Below are positions 1 to 7,793 of a stretch of DNA of 64,000 nucleotides, one piece after another. The notes beneath the pieces are model-generated. The model saw nothing but the letters and a program-made list of their open reading frames with translations. It was not told the DNA's origin and did no database searches. Numbering within the stretch: the stretch's first letter is position 1; the number at the start of each line of letters is the position of its first letter. The position numbers and the translations under genes are program-made. Origin of the DNA: Cohnella lupini (GTDB taxonomy: Bacteria > Bacillota > Bacilli > Paenibacillales > Paenibacillaceae); contig NZ_QRDY01000007.1 of NCBI RefSeq assembly GCF_003386205.1, positions 62,001 through 126,000 on the forward strand, in the 5' to 3' direction.

Positions 1-1295
1 TGTCCGCGGCCAGCAACTCGCTTAGCGTTACGACCAACAACTCGAGCCAGACCGATAATCAGGCTCCGACCGCTCCATCAAGCCTGACGTCTCCTTCGAA
101 AACGGATACGAGTGTGAATCTGTCGTGGACGGCATCGACGGATAACGTGGCGGTAACCGGCTACGACATCTACAACGGATCGAGTCTTGCCGGTTCAACG
201 ACATCCGCTACGACGTTCGCGGTGACAGGTCTTACGGCCAACACCGGGTATGCGTTCACTGTCAAAGCGAAGGATGCGGCTGGCAACGTGTCCGCGTCTA
301 GCAACTCGCTTAGCGTTACGACCAATGCGGCTTCGTCCGCCAATTGGGTATTCTGCGCTGGCGAGAACAATACGTGCAGCTTCTCCGGAACGAAGGAAGT
401 ACGTTACGGAGCGAACGGCAGCTATAATTACGGTACTTACACGAATTCGGTTTTCTGCGGAAATAGCACTTTCGGCGATCCTCTAGTCGGAGTCGGGAAA
501 TCCTGCGACGTGAACATGGGCGGAAGCGGAGGCGGCGATACGCAAGCTCCAACGGCTCCGGCGGGTTTAACGTCACCTTCGAAGACCAGCACGAGCGTCA
601 GCCTGTCGTGGACCGCGTCAACCGATAACGTTGCCGTTACCGGCTACGACGTCTACAACGGTTCTACGCTTGCGGGTTCCGCGTCGGGCACGACTTTCAC
701 GGTGAGCGGGCTAACGGCGAATACTGCGTATTCGTTCACCGTCAAAGCAAAGGATGCGGCGGGCAACTCGTCCGCAGCGAGCAGTGCGCTTAGCGTGACG
801 ACGAACGCGTCCGGCGGCGGAGGAAGCGGAAGCGTCGTGAGAGAATACTGGACCGGAATTTCCGGTACGTCGATTTCCAGTATTCCTACGGGTACTACGC
901 CATCCGGCACTTCTACGTTAACCAGTCTGGAAGGACCTACGAACTGGGACGACAACTACGGAGCGAGGATTCGCGGGTATATTACCCCTACGACAACCGG
1001 ATCCTATACGTTCTATATCTCGGGCGACGACGAGAGCCAGTTATTCCTAAGCACGAACAACAGCCCGTCGAATAAGTCCATGATCGCGAACGTATACGAG
1101 TATACGGGAGTCAGGGAATGGAACAAACACACGACGCAGCAAGCGGCCGCTGTTACGCTTACCGCCGGGCAGGCTTATTACTTCGAAGTGCTGCATAAAG
1201 AAGGAGCAGGCGGCGATAATCTCGCGGTGGGCTGGACCGGTCCCGGCATCTCGACGATTACCGTAATCTCCGGATCCGTTCTGTCTTCGTACTGA
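1..1295 (+). CDS. Secreted FnIII-repeat protein with PA14 domain (5' partial)
   Basis: The reading frame is open from the first bases and the true start lies outside the window, so this is the C-terminal part of a larger secreted protein. In order it shows the end of one fibronectin type III repeat, a full FnIII repeat (core SLSWTASTDNVAVTGYDVY type), a cysteine-bearing module of about 60 residues with four Cys (CAGENNTCSFSG, later VFCGN and KSCD), a second FnIII repeat, a Gly/Ser linker and a C-terminal PA14 domain (from REYWTGISG to the stop; includes YTFYISGDDESQLFLS). These modules are carbohydrate- or surface-binding accessories of large extracellular glycoside hydrolases in Paenibacillaceae. 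The catalytic domain would be upstream, so the enzyme activity cannot be named. A strong terminator follows. Confidence 0.85.
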   Translation, partial: SAASNSLSVTTNNSSQTDNQAPTAPSSLTSPSKTDTSVNLSWTASTDNVAVTGYDIYNGSSLAGSTTSATTFAVTGLTANTGYAFTVKAKDAAGNVSASSNSLSVTTNAASSANWVFCAGENNTCSFSGTKEVRYGANGSYNYGTYTNSVFCGNSTFGDPLVGVGKSCDVNMGGSGGGDTQAPTAPAGLTSPSKTSTSVSLSWTASTDNVAVTGYDVYNGSTLAGSASGTTFTVSGLTANTAYSFTVKAKDAAGNSSAASSALSVTTNASGGGGSGSVVREYWTGISGTSISSIPTGTTPSGTSTLTSLEGPTNWDDNYGARIRGYITPTTTGSYTFYISGDDESQLFLSTNNSPSNKSMIANVYEYTGVREWNKHTTQQAAAVTLTAGQAYYFEVLHKEGAGGDNLAVGWTGPGISTITVISGSVLSSY

Positions 1296-1311
1296 TGTAT
1301 TGAGATTCATG

Positions 1312-1353
1312 AGGCACTTGCTAGCGGCGAACCCGCTTGTAAGTGCCTTTTTT
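1312..1353 (+). terminator. Rho-independent terminator of the FnIII/PA14 gene
   Basis: AGGCACTT pairs with AAGTGCCT, with a further inner stem, and the hairpin is followed by a run of T. It lies 17 nt after the stop codon at 1295. Confidence 0.85.
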
Positions 1354-1508
1354 ACTACGGTCTTTTTAACAACGTTATTCGCAATTGCTTTTGTCACTAT
1401 CCCTTTCACTCAGGAGGCAGGGAATAGCGAGAATAGTTTGAGGAGAGGTAAGGTTGCTTTGGTTAAATATCAGTCGGCAGACTTCAAGCAGGCAGTAGCA
1501 TAGAAAGA

Positions 1509-2009
1509 ATGGCTACAGCAGCCAACATGCCTGCCGAGCAGACTGTAGCCATAAAAAGTATAGCTGCACCACCAAACCAACTCATCGAAGAGACTGTAGC
1601 CATAGAAAGTATAGCTGCAGCACCAAACCAACTCATCGAAAAGACTGTAGCCATAAAAAGTATAGCTGCACCACCAAACCGACTCATCGAAGAGACTGTA
1701 GCCATAAAAAGTATAGCTGCATCAGCAAACTAACTCATCGAAGAGACTGTAACCATAGAAAGTATAGCTGCAGCACCAAACCAACTCATCGAAGAGACTG
1801 TAGCCATAAAAAGTATAGCTGCACCACCAAACCAACTCTCTGAGAGGAATTTCACGCGAGAAGAGCGGATTGTCATGCAACGGGAGACGGGAGACGTTGG
1901 GATTTCGTTTTCAGCCGTATCAGCTTCCTACGTATGGTTTACCCCGCTGAGCAACCATGACGGGACGGGCACGTTTCAATTGATAGGATTGGAAATCATA
2001 GTTGCATGA
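1509..2009 (+). pseudogene. Possible disrupted ORF of 17-residue repeats
   Basis: From an ATG at 1509 one frame runs through six 51-bp repeats (17 residues each, of the form TVAIKSIAAPPNQLIEE) and a further 160 nt of unique sequence to a TGA at 2007-2009. It is broken only by TAA at 1731-1733 in repeat 4. The other copies have CAA at that codon, so a single C-to-T change explains the break. A terminator with its T-run on the plus strand follows at 2051, which fits a plus-strand transcript. Against coding: the SD is poor, the opposite strand is also open, and any array with a period divisible by three tends to stay open. I recognise no protein family. Confidence 0.25.
1542..1847. repeat. Tandem array, six 51-bp units with internal hairpin
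   Basis: Six contiguous units begin at 1542, 1593, 1644, 1695, 1746 and 1797. Copies differ by a few substitutions, and the last diverges at its 3' end. Within each unit TGTAGCCATA and TATAGCTGCA can pair across a 5-nt loop, with one mismatch and one G-U pair, so each unit can form a hairpin. With the terminators at 1312 and 2051 this array fills most of the 1296-2083 gap. Confidence 0.9.
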
Positions 2010-2050
2010 TTTTAGATCCGACGGGTTTCTTTCGGGTGTAAGCGATCATT

Positions 2051-2081
2051 GCGGGGACCGATTCGCGGTCCCCGCATTTTT
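2051..2081 (+). terminator. Terminator hairpin, plus-strand polarity
   Basis: A perfect 10-bp stem (GCGGGGACCG with CGGTCCCCGC, loop ATTCG) is followed by ATTTTT on the plus strand. The minus strand has no T-run, so it ends a plus-strand transcript from the repeat region rather than the convergent gene at 2084. Confidence 0.7.
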
Positions 2082-2083
2082 GG

Positions 2084-3169
2084 TTACCGGGCATAACCGA
2101 CCAGTTCGACGAAACCGTATCCGTTGATCGAATAGGGAGTGCCGTAAGGGGATCGGGCTTTGCCTTTGACCGAAACGACGCCTTCCCAGATCGCTTGGAG
2201 CGGACCTAGTACCGACATTTCCTGGTTAGCCAATATAGGCGTAACGCACAATTCCATGGCATAGTCGGGCAGGGAAATCATCCACTCCGAGGGATATCGG
2301 GCTCCCGTTAGTTGACTTTCCCAATGCTTGGTAGGCTCGATGGTTACCCGGTCCGACGTGATCACCGAGCCGTCTTTCAGAATGAGCTTCGCTACTTTCT
2401 CCGATTTGTTCTCCTCGTTCGCGTGGCGTAACTGATTGATAAGCAGTTCATTGCCGTCCTGAAGCTGGATGCCGAACCAATCCCAGCCTTCGCCCAGAAG
2501 CAGGCCGTAATTCCTTCCCCACTGATGGTCGAACCAGCCTTCCCCCGAAACCTTCTCGGTAATCTCGCCCGTTATGATTTCACCGGATACGCGGTTACGC
2601 GTCGCGGAGTAATACCTCAGGCCATTGAGAACGCCCGCTTCGTCGATGAGGGCAATCGGTTTGGTCGGGGCGTAGTTCAAACGTATGCTGGAGGTCGGGG
2701 CAGTCAGTCTCAATTCGAAATCGGAATTCGAATCGTTATCGAACGTCATTCGGTTGTCTCCGTAAGCGATTCTCATAGGGCGGGACTGAACGGCTGCGTT
2801 CTTCAAGAAGCGATGGGGCGAAGGCAAGGAACCTTTCAATACTTTGTTATATAACTTCCATGTTTTCTTGTCACGGGGATTCTTGAGAAGATAGGCCGGC
2901 AGATAGACGCCCGCCATTTGGTACGAGAGCATCCGATCGACTTCGGAGTGGCACTCGAACCGGCGATCGTTCAGATGGACCAAAGAATGGATCAAATAGT
3001 GACCTTTAGGCGCGGCCAATTCTCCAACGCGGAAAAATGAAGCCATCACGGCATATTTGTTGCCGAGGTTTCCGGTCAGAAGCGCATAACAGTACCACCA
3101 TTCCACGTTGGATATAGGATGGCTAGCCGCATCGTTAGGGAAGACGATAACGCTTGCTTGGCGATTCAA
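2084..3169 (-). CDS. Lipocalin-like protein of the CrtC/AttH (carotenoid 1,2-hydratase-like) family
   Basis: 361 residues. The N-terminal motif HPISNVEWWYCYALLTG and the central motif GWFDHQWG followed by GWDWFGIQLQDG are hallmarks of the two-lipocalin AttH/CrtC fold found in carotenoid hydratases and in many uncharacterised secreted hydrolase-like proteins. No signal peptide is visible, so it is probably cytoplasmic. No carotenoid genes are nearby, so hydratase activity should not be assumed. The start is TTG; an in-frame stop at 3188-3190 leaves no other start upstream, and the SD is weak. It appears to be monocistronic and divergent from the flavin reductase gene. Confidence 0.75.
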   Translation of the reverse strand: MNRQASVIVFPNDAASHPISNVEWWYCYALLTGNLGNKYAVMASFFRVGELAAPKGHYLIHSLVHLNDRRFECHSEVDRMLSYQMAGVYLPAYLLKNPRDKKTWKLYNKVLKGSLPSPHRFLKNAAVQSRPMRIAYGDNRMTFDNDSNSDFELRLTAPTSSIRLNYAPTKPIALIDEAGVLNGLRYYSATRNRVSGEIITGEITEKVSGEGWFDHQWGRNYGLLLGEGWDWFGIQLQDGNELLINQLRHANEENKSEKVAKLILKDGSVITSDRVTIEPTKHWESQLTGARYPSEWMISLPDYAMELCVTPILANQEMSVLGPLQAIWEGVVSVKGKARSPYGTPYSINGYGFVELVGYAR

Positions 3170-3336
3170 GGGCGTACACCCGCTTTTTTATCTAATAGCG
3201 TATGTAGGCGATGTCGATTGAGTAACCTGCGGGCGAATTTCGCAATCTTGCTCTCTCATTCCGAAACGAGTACAAACGGCAAAACCCTGTGTTAGACTCC
3301 TTGTGTAAGTAGCCGTTAAACAAGGAGTTGTTGCAT

Positions 3337-3981
3337 ATGCATAAAGTCATCAAGCCGAAAATTCTGTACTTCGGATCTCCGGTCGTTCTCATAAGCACGC
3401 GCAATGAAGACGGTTCGTGCAACGTAGCTCCGATGTCATCCGCATGGTGGTTAAACGAGTCTTGCATGCTAGGAATGAGCGAAAGATCGCAAACCGTTCA
3501 GAATTTATTGAGGGAAAAGGAATGCGTCCTCAATCTTCCTTCGGAGAATATGGCATCGGCGGTCGATAAGCTGGCTCTATACACCGGAAGGAATCCGGTA
3601 CCCGAGTCGAAAGCGGGAAGGGGTTACCTATACGAGCCGGATAAATTCGGCATCGCCGGGCTGACTCCGCAACCGTCCGATCTCGTAAAGACGCCAAGAA
3701 TACGGGAATGTCCCGTCCAACTGGAGGCCAAGCTCATACAGGTTCATTCCTTCGAGGAGCCGAGCAGCATAATGGCGATCGAAGTTAAAATAGAGCGGGT
3801 TCATATCTCGGAAGATCTGTTGATGGACGGAGAAATCGATTACGTAGACCCGGAGAAGTGGAAGCCGCTGATGATGAACTTCTGCGAATATTTCGGTCTT
3901 GGGGGCAAGCTCCATGCATCCAGATTAGCGAAGATATTCGCTCCAACCAGATCGCAATCCGCCGCAAACGCGTCAAGCTGA
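3337..3981 (+). CDS. Flavin reductase-like protein (FMN-binding split barrel)
   Basis: 214 residues from the ATG at 3337, chosen because AAGGAG (3322-3327) lies 9 nt upstream; the frame could also open at TTG 3328. The N-terminal half (VVLISTRNEDGSCNVAPMSSAWWLNE, split here only for naming) matches the DIM6/NTAB flavin reductase-like fold, in which a six-stranded split barrel binds FMN in a homodimer. Members reduce flavins or act as flavin-dependent oxidoreductases, and the substrate cannot be read from sequence. The C-terminal 60 residues are a family extension (YVDPEKWKPLMMNFCEYFGLG). It is followed by kimA with its own promoter. Confidence 0.75.
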   Translation: MHKVIKPKILYFGSPVVLISTRNEDGSCNVAPMSSAWWLNESCMLGMSERSQTVQNLLREKECVLNLPSENMASAVDKLALYTGRNPVPESKAGRGYLYEPDKFGIAGLTPQPSDLVKTPRIRECPVQLEAKLIQVHSFEEPSSIMAIEVKIERVHISEDLLMDGEIDYVDPEKWKPLMMNFCEYFGLGGKLHASRLAKIFAPTRSQSAANASS

Positions 3982-3996
3982 TTTGAAAAAAAATGA

Positions 3997-4025
3997 TTTA
4001 CAACCCAGACGGCGAGGCGTAATAT
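3997..4025 (+). promoter_or_regulatory. SigA-type promoter of kimA
   Basis: TTTACA (3997-4002), a 17-nt spacer, then TAATAT (4020-4025). The start would lie about 58 nt before the GTG at 4091. That leader is too short to hold the c-di-AMP (ydaO) riboswitch that precedes kimA in Bacillus subtilis. Confidence 0.7.
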
Positions 4026-4090
4026 ACTTCGAGGATGGATGGAAAGCACCTAGGGAACTATACAAAAAAAATGCGGCGGTGGATTAACCA

Positions 4091-5917
4091 GTGTTATCTT
4101 CTTTAAAGAGATTTTTAATCGGACGGCCTTTGAAATCAGCCGAGCTCGGAGAGCAAAAGCTGAATAAAACAAAGGCTCTTGCTATTTTATCGTCTGATGC
4201 CCTATCGTCGGTGGCTTACGGTCCGGAGCAAATTTTGATCGTCTTGTTTACGGTCGGAGCAGCGGCGTTCTGGTACTCGATACCGATAGCCATAGGAGTA
4301 TTGATCTTGTTATTAGCTCTTATCGCTTCTTACAGGCAAATCATATTCGCCTATCCTCACGGCGGCGGAGCTTACGTGGTATCGAAGGAAAATCTGGGAA
4401 TATATCCGGGGCTCATTGCCGGAGGCTCCCTATTGGTCGATTATATCTTAACCGTGGCGGTAAGCGTATCAGCAGGAACGGATGCCATAACGTCCGCGTT
4501 TCCGAGCTTGCATCCTTATAACGTGATTATAGCCATCGCGTTCGTCTTATTTATTACGACTTTGAATTTGAGGGGCGTGACCGAATCCGCGTCCATTCTA
4601 GCTTACCCGGTTTATTTATTCGTACTGGCGTTATTCGTCATGATCGGAGTAGGCATATACAACATCGCTGCGGGAGACGTATCTTCGGAGCTGCATACTT
4701 CGATCGGCACGCCGGTCGCGGGAATCGGCTTGTTCCTGCTCTTGAAAGCTTTTGCCTCGGGCAGCTCCGCTCTGACCGGCGTCGAAGCTATCTCCAACGC
4801 CATCCCGAACTTTAAGAGCCCGGCACCCCATAACGCATCGAAAACCTTGATCGCAATGGGCTCGCTGTTGGCCGTATTATTTACCGGAATCGTCTTTCTT
4901 GCTTATTATTACGGAGTAACTCCCAAAGCCGAAGTCACCGTCGTCTCCCAGATCGCGGAGCAAACCTTCGGACGCCATTTTATGTATTTCTTCATCCAGG
5001 GAACGACCGCTTTGATTCTGATTCTTGCCGCCAATACCGGATATTCCGCTTTCCCTTTGTTAGCCGTTAATCTTGCGAAGGATAAATTCATTCCGCGGAT
5101 GTTCACGATTCGGGGAGACCGGTTGGGCTATTCTAACGGAATTATAATACTTGGCTTATTTTCCATCATTCTGATCATCGCTTTCGAAGGGCAGACCGAG
5201 CATCTTATCCCTCTGTACGCCGTCGGCGTGTTCATTCCGTTCACCCTATCCCAGTCCGGGATGGTAGTGAAATGGATCCGCGAGAAGCCTGCGGGTTGGG
5301 TCTCGAAGCTTATCGTTAATTCCATAGGCGCGGCCATCAGCTTGATCGTAACGATCATGTTCTTCTTGACCAAGTTCGTTCAAATATGGTCGATTATCGT
5401 GTTTCTGCCCTTGATCATTTATCTCTTTTATCGAATTAGAAAGCATTACGAATCGGTCGGCGATCAGCTAAGACTATCGACCTGCGAACCGGCCATCCCG
5501 ATCGAAGGAAACGTGATCATCGTTCCCGTCGCCGGAATAACCCACGTGGTGGAAAATTCTTTGAATTACGCCAAATCGCTTCAAGCACACCAAGTGATTG
5601 CCGTTTATGTCCCTTTCGAAAGGGAAGACGAAGCGGCGTTCGAAGAAAAATGGAAAAATTGGCAGCCTGACGTCAGGTTGGTAACGCTGCACTCTCCATA
5701 CAGAAGCATTATTCAACCTTTGTCCAAATTCATCGATACCGTTCAACGCAAAGCAGGGGAATCGAATTACCAGGTTACGGTTATTATTCCCCAATTCATT
5801 CCTAAGAAGGGATGGCACAACATCCTTCATAATCAATCCAGTTTATTGCTGCGCACTCATTTGCTGTACCGTAAAAACGTCATCGTAACAACCGTTCCGT
5901 ATCACTTAAAGAAGTAA
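4091..5917 (+). CDS. kimA: High-affinity potassium importer KimA (APC/KUP-like)
   Basis: 608 residues, nearly the same length as B. subtilis KimA (YdaO) and similar from end to end as far as I can recall, including N-terminal RFLIGRPLKS, LSSDALSSVAYGPEQ, the YPHGGGAYVVSKENLG loop, GVEAISNAIPNF and the closing PYHLKK. About 12 membrane helices occupy residues 30-450. The rest is a cytosolic domain that in KimA binds c-di-AMP and helps dimerisation. The protein imports K+ with protons at low external potassium and is inhibited by c-di-AMP. The start is GTG behind GGTGG. Its own promoter and a downstream terminator make it monocistronic. Confidence 0.93.
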   Translation: MLSSLKRFLIGRPLKSAELGEQKLNKTKALAILSSDALSSVAYGPEQILIVLFTVGAAAFWYSIPIAIGVLILLLALIASYRQIIFAYPHGGGAYVVSKENLGIYPGLIAGGSLLVDYILTVAVSVSAGTDAITSAFPSLHPYNVIIAIAFVLFITTLNLRGVTESASILAYPVYLFVLALFVMIGVGIYNIAAGDVSSELHTSIGTPVAGIGLFLLLKAFASGSSALTGVEAISNAIPNFKSPAPHNASKTLIAMGSLLAVLFTGIVFLAYYYGVTPKAEVTVVSQIAEQTFGRHFMYFFIQGTTALILILAANTGYSAFPLLAVNLAKDKFIPRMFTIRGDRLGYSNGIIILGLFSIILIIAFEGQTEHLIPLYAVGVFIPFTLSQSGMVVKWIREKPAGWVSKLIVNSIGAAISLIVTIMFFLTKFVQIWSIIVFLPLIIYLFYRIRKHYESVGDQLRLSTCEPAIPIEGNVIIVPVAGITHVVENSLNYAKSLQAHQVIAVYVPFEREDEAAFEEKWKNWQPDVRLVTLHSPYRSIIQPLSKFIDTVQRKAGESNYQVTVIIPQFIPKKGWHNILHNQSSLLLRTHLLYRKNVIVTTVPYHLKK

Positions 5918-5952
5918 AGATATAGATGGCAGGTCGAAGGCGACGTTCGATC

Positions 5953-5998
5953 GCAAAAAAAACAGGCAGGATCGGATTCATTCCGATCCTGCCTGTTT
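5953..5998 (-). terminator. Strong terminator between kimA and narK
   Basis: A 15-bp perfect stem (AACAGGCAGGATCGG and its complement, loop ATTCATT). On the minus strand it is followed by eight T, so it ends narK. On the plus strand TTTCGTT follows, so it may also stop kimA transcripts. Confidence 0.9.
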
Positions 5999-6016
5999 CG
6001 TTATGTTCATTGGAGT

Positions 6017-7249
6017 CTAGAGATTGACTCCGGATGCGGAAGTCACCCAAGATTTTCTCCACGAACGCGTCACGGCGTAGAAGATTAAGGTCGTCGCGAA
6101 TACGATGCATCCGACTACGATAAAACCGGTGACGTGCGAACCTGAAGATTCCTTCAAGGGACCGAGGACGTATTTGGGCAGAAGAAATCCGCCAAGGCCG
6201 CCTGCTGCGCCGATGATCCCCGTAATGACTCCGATCTCTTTCGGGAAACGCTGCGGAACGATTTGAAACACCGCTCCATTCCCCATGCCCAACGCAGCCA
6301 TCATGAAGCTTGTGTAGATAAGCATGACGACGAACGAGGAGGGCATCGTAGCGATCGCGAACGCGCATAAGGACACTAGGCCGTATAGCATAAGCAGGAA
6401 TCGCATCCCGCCGACCTTGTCGGCGATCCAGCCTCCGACGGGTCGAAAGAAGCTTCCGGCGATGACGGTAATCGTTACTAAGTATCCGACTTGTATTTTC
6501 GTTATGCCGCCGGAATTCACGCTGTCGCCGTATACGTCATAGAAGAAGATGCTGAAATAGCTGGCAAACCCGACGAAACCTCCGAAAGTGATCGCATAAA
6601 ACACGGAAAACCACCATGTATCCATAAACTTAAACACGCTTAAGTAATCTTTCATGGATTTCGGCGCCGGAGCATTCGGTGGATCCTTCACGAGCACCGC
6701 GTATATGATCAACACCAGGACGAGCGGGATCATGGCGATTCCGAAAACCGTATGCCAACCGTAATACTGTGCGAGCTGCGGTCCGAAGAAAGTGGCGAGT
6801 GCCGTACCGCTGTTGCCGGCACCGGCGATTCCCATAGCCAGTCCTTGATATTGAGGGGGGTACCAGCGACTAGCCAGGGAAAGGGAAACCGCGAAGCTCG
6901 CTCCTGCGATGCCGAGCAGGAAGCCGATCGTGTGAACCTGCACTAAGCTCGATCCGCCGAGCCAGCCCCATGCTAACGGGATTAGGGAGAGGCTCATCCC
7001 GATGAGGCCGGCCTTCTTGCAACCGATTCGATCCGCCAAGATGCCCATCGGTATCCGGAAGAAGGAGCCTCCTAACGTCGGAATGGCGACCATCGTCGCT
7101 TTCTGCGTATCCGTTAGTCCGAAATCCTTCGTAATGTAGAGGGATAACGCGCCGCAAAATACCCAAATCATAAAACTTACGTCAAAATAAAGAAAAGCGG
7201 ACAACAAACTGGGAAAATGACCGGATTTACGAAAACCTTCTGCTTTCAT
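6017..7249 (-). CDS. narK: Nitrate/nitrite transporter, NarK/NasA type (MFS)
   Basis: 410 residues with 12 predicted membrane helices. Two nitrate-signature regions of the NNP family are visible: GIAGAGNSGTALATFFGP in helix 5, and GMGNGAVFQIVPQRFP followed by IGVITG in helix 11. Arg residues at GSFFRIPMG and GSFFRPVGG match the substrate-binding arginines of NarK. It moves nitrate in and/or nitrite out across the cytoplasmic membrane for respiration or assimilation. The start is ATG with AAGGAGG upstream. No nitrate reductase gene is in the window. Expression is probably governed by the structured leader at 7303-7436. Confidence 0.9.
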   Translation of the reverse strand: MKAEGFRKSGHFPSLLSAFLYFDVSFMIWVFCGALSLYITKDFGLTDTQKATMVAIPTLGGSFFRIPMGILADRIGCKKAGLIGMSLSLIPLAWGWLGGSSLVQVHTIGFLLGIAGASFAVSLSLASRWYPPQYQGLAMGIAGAGNSGTALATFFGPQLAQYYGWHTVFGIAMIPLVLVLIIYAVLVKDPPNAPAPKSMKDYLSVFKFMDTWWFSVFYAITFGGFVGFASYFSIFFYDVYGDSVNSGGITKIQVGYLVTITVIAGSFFRPVGGWIADKVGGMRFLLMLYGLVSLCAFAIATMPSSFVVMLIYTSFMMAALGMGNGAVFQIVPQRFPKEIGVITGIIGAAGGLGGFLLPKYVLGPLKESSGSHVTGFIVVGCIVFATTLIFYAVTRSWRKSWVTSASGVNL

Positions 7250-7302
7250 CTCGCACGCCTCCTTGAATGGGAACCATCTCTCTTTTTTCGGTGGCGCATA
7301 GG

Positions 7303-7355
7303 CAAAAAGAGGCCGACTGACAGAATCGCAAACATGCGATTTCCGTTAATCGGCC
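7303..7355 (-). terminator. Leader terminator (attenuator) upstream of narK
   Basis: On the minus strand GGCCGA pairs with TCGGCC around an inner AATCGC/GCGATT stem, followed by TCTTTTT. It lies between the narK promoter and the narK start and no gene ends here, so it is placed as a conditional attenuator rather than a gene-end terminator. Confidence 0.65.
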
Positions 7356-7367
7356 CCATTGCCAATG

Positions 7368-7436
7368 CAGCCACGCCGTCGTGACTGACATATCCGTTTA
7401 AGTTAACCTGTCGTTGGCACATCATTGTACCGACGA
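7368..7436 (-). promoter_or_regulatory. Two hexaloop hairpins in the narK leader (candidate ANTAR target)
   Basis: P1 (7411-7436): TCGT/ACGA and GGTAC/GTGCC stems close a 6-nt loop AATGAT, with A at position 1 and G at 4, as in RNA targets of AmiR/NasR-type ANTAR antiterminators. P2 (7368-7387): a 7-bp stem CAGTCAC/GTGGCTG closes the 6-nt loop GACGGC, with G at position 4 but G rather than A at 1. Both lie just upstream of the leader terminator. No ANTAR gene is in the window. Confidence 0.45.
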
Positions 7437-7456
7437 GAATTGAATCTCATACACCG

Positions 7457-7485
7457 AATATAGATGGCATTCCGATTGATGTCAA
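7457..7485 (-). promoter_or_regulatory. SigA-type promoter of narK
   Basis: On the minus strand TTGACA (7485-7480), a 17-nt spacer, then TATATT (7462-7457). The predicted start near 7450 gives a leader of about 200 nt that contains both hairpins and the terminator. Confidence 0.75.
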
Positions 7486-7609
7486 CAAATATAACGTTAA
7501 ATTACTGAAAAATAATTCTGATTAGCATAAAGCACTAAATGAATTCGATTACATGTCATCTTGCATTACATATGTTAACTACATTTTGGAAGCCGTTAGA
7601 CATCCGAAA

Positions 7610-7768
7610 TAGGGAAATTAATTAATCATGAAAATAATGGTTTACAAAGGAGTAGGGGTGACATATATTTAATTTGATCAAAGTTTTGCTCTAGTGCAAC
7701 ATTTTGTCCCTTGACCACAATAAATTTTTTTGGACTATATTTTGCATCAGTCAAACTTAATTTCCCTA
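7610..7768. repeat. 12-bp perfect inverted repeat upstream of the multicopper oxidase gene
   Basis: TAGGGAAATTAA at 7610-7621 recurs as its exact complement at 7757-7768, with 135 bp between. The second arm is about 25 nt before the ATG at 7794. The intervening AT-rich stretch holds TTTGATCAAA and a possible TTGACC/TATATT promoter with a 19-nt spacer. This is the plus-strand half of the 7250-7793 gap. No gene is seen in it. Confidence 0.6.
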
Positions 7769-7793
7769 ATACAAGATAGGAAGGTGTTTCCAT

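Noticed and set aside
1300..1503. 67-residue plus-strand frame
   Set aside because: It runs through the terminator at 1312-1353 and resembles no protein.
1484..1705. Minus-strand frame of 73 residues through the first array
   Set aside because: Low-complexity reverse of the repeats, with no SD. The plus-strand reading has better support and even that is doubtful.
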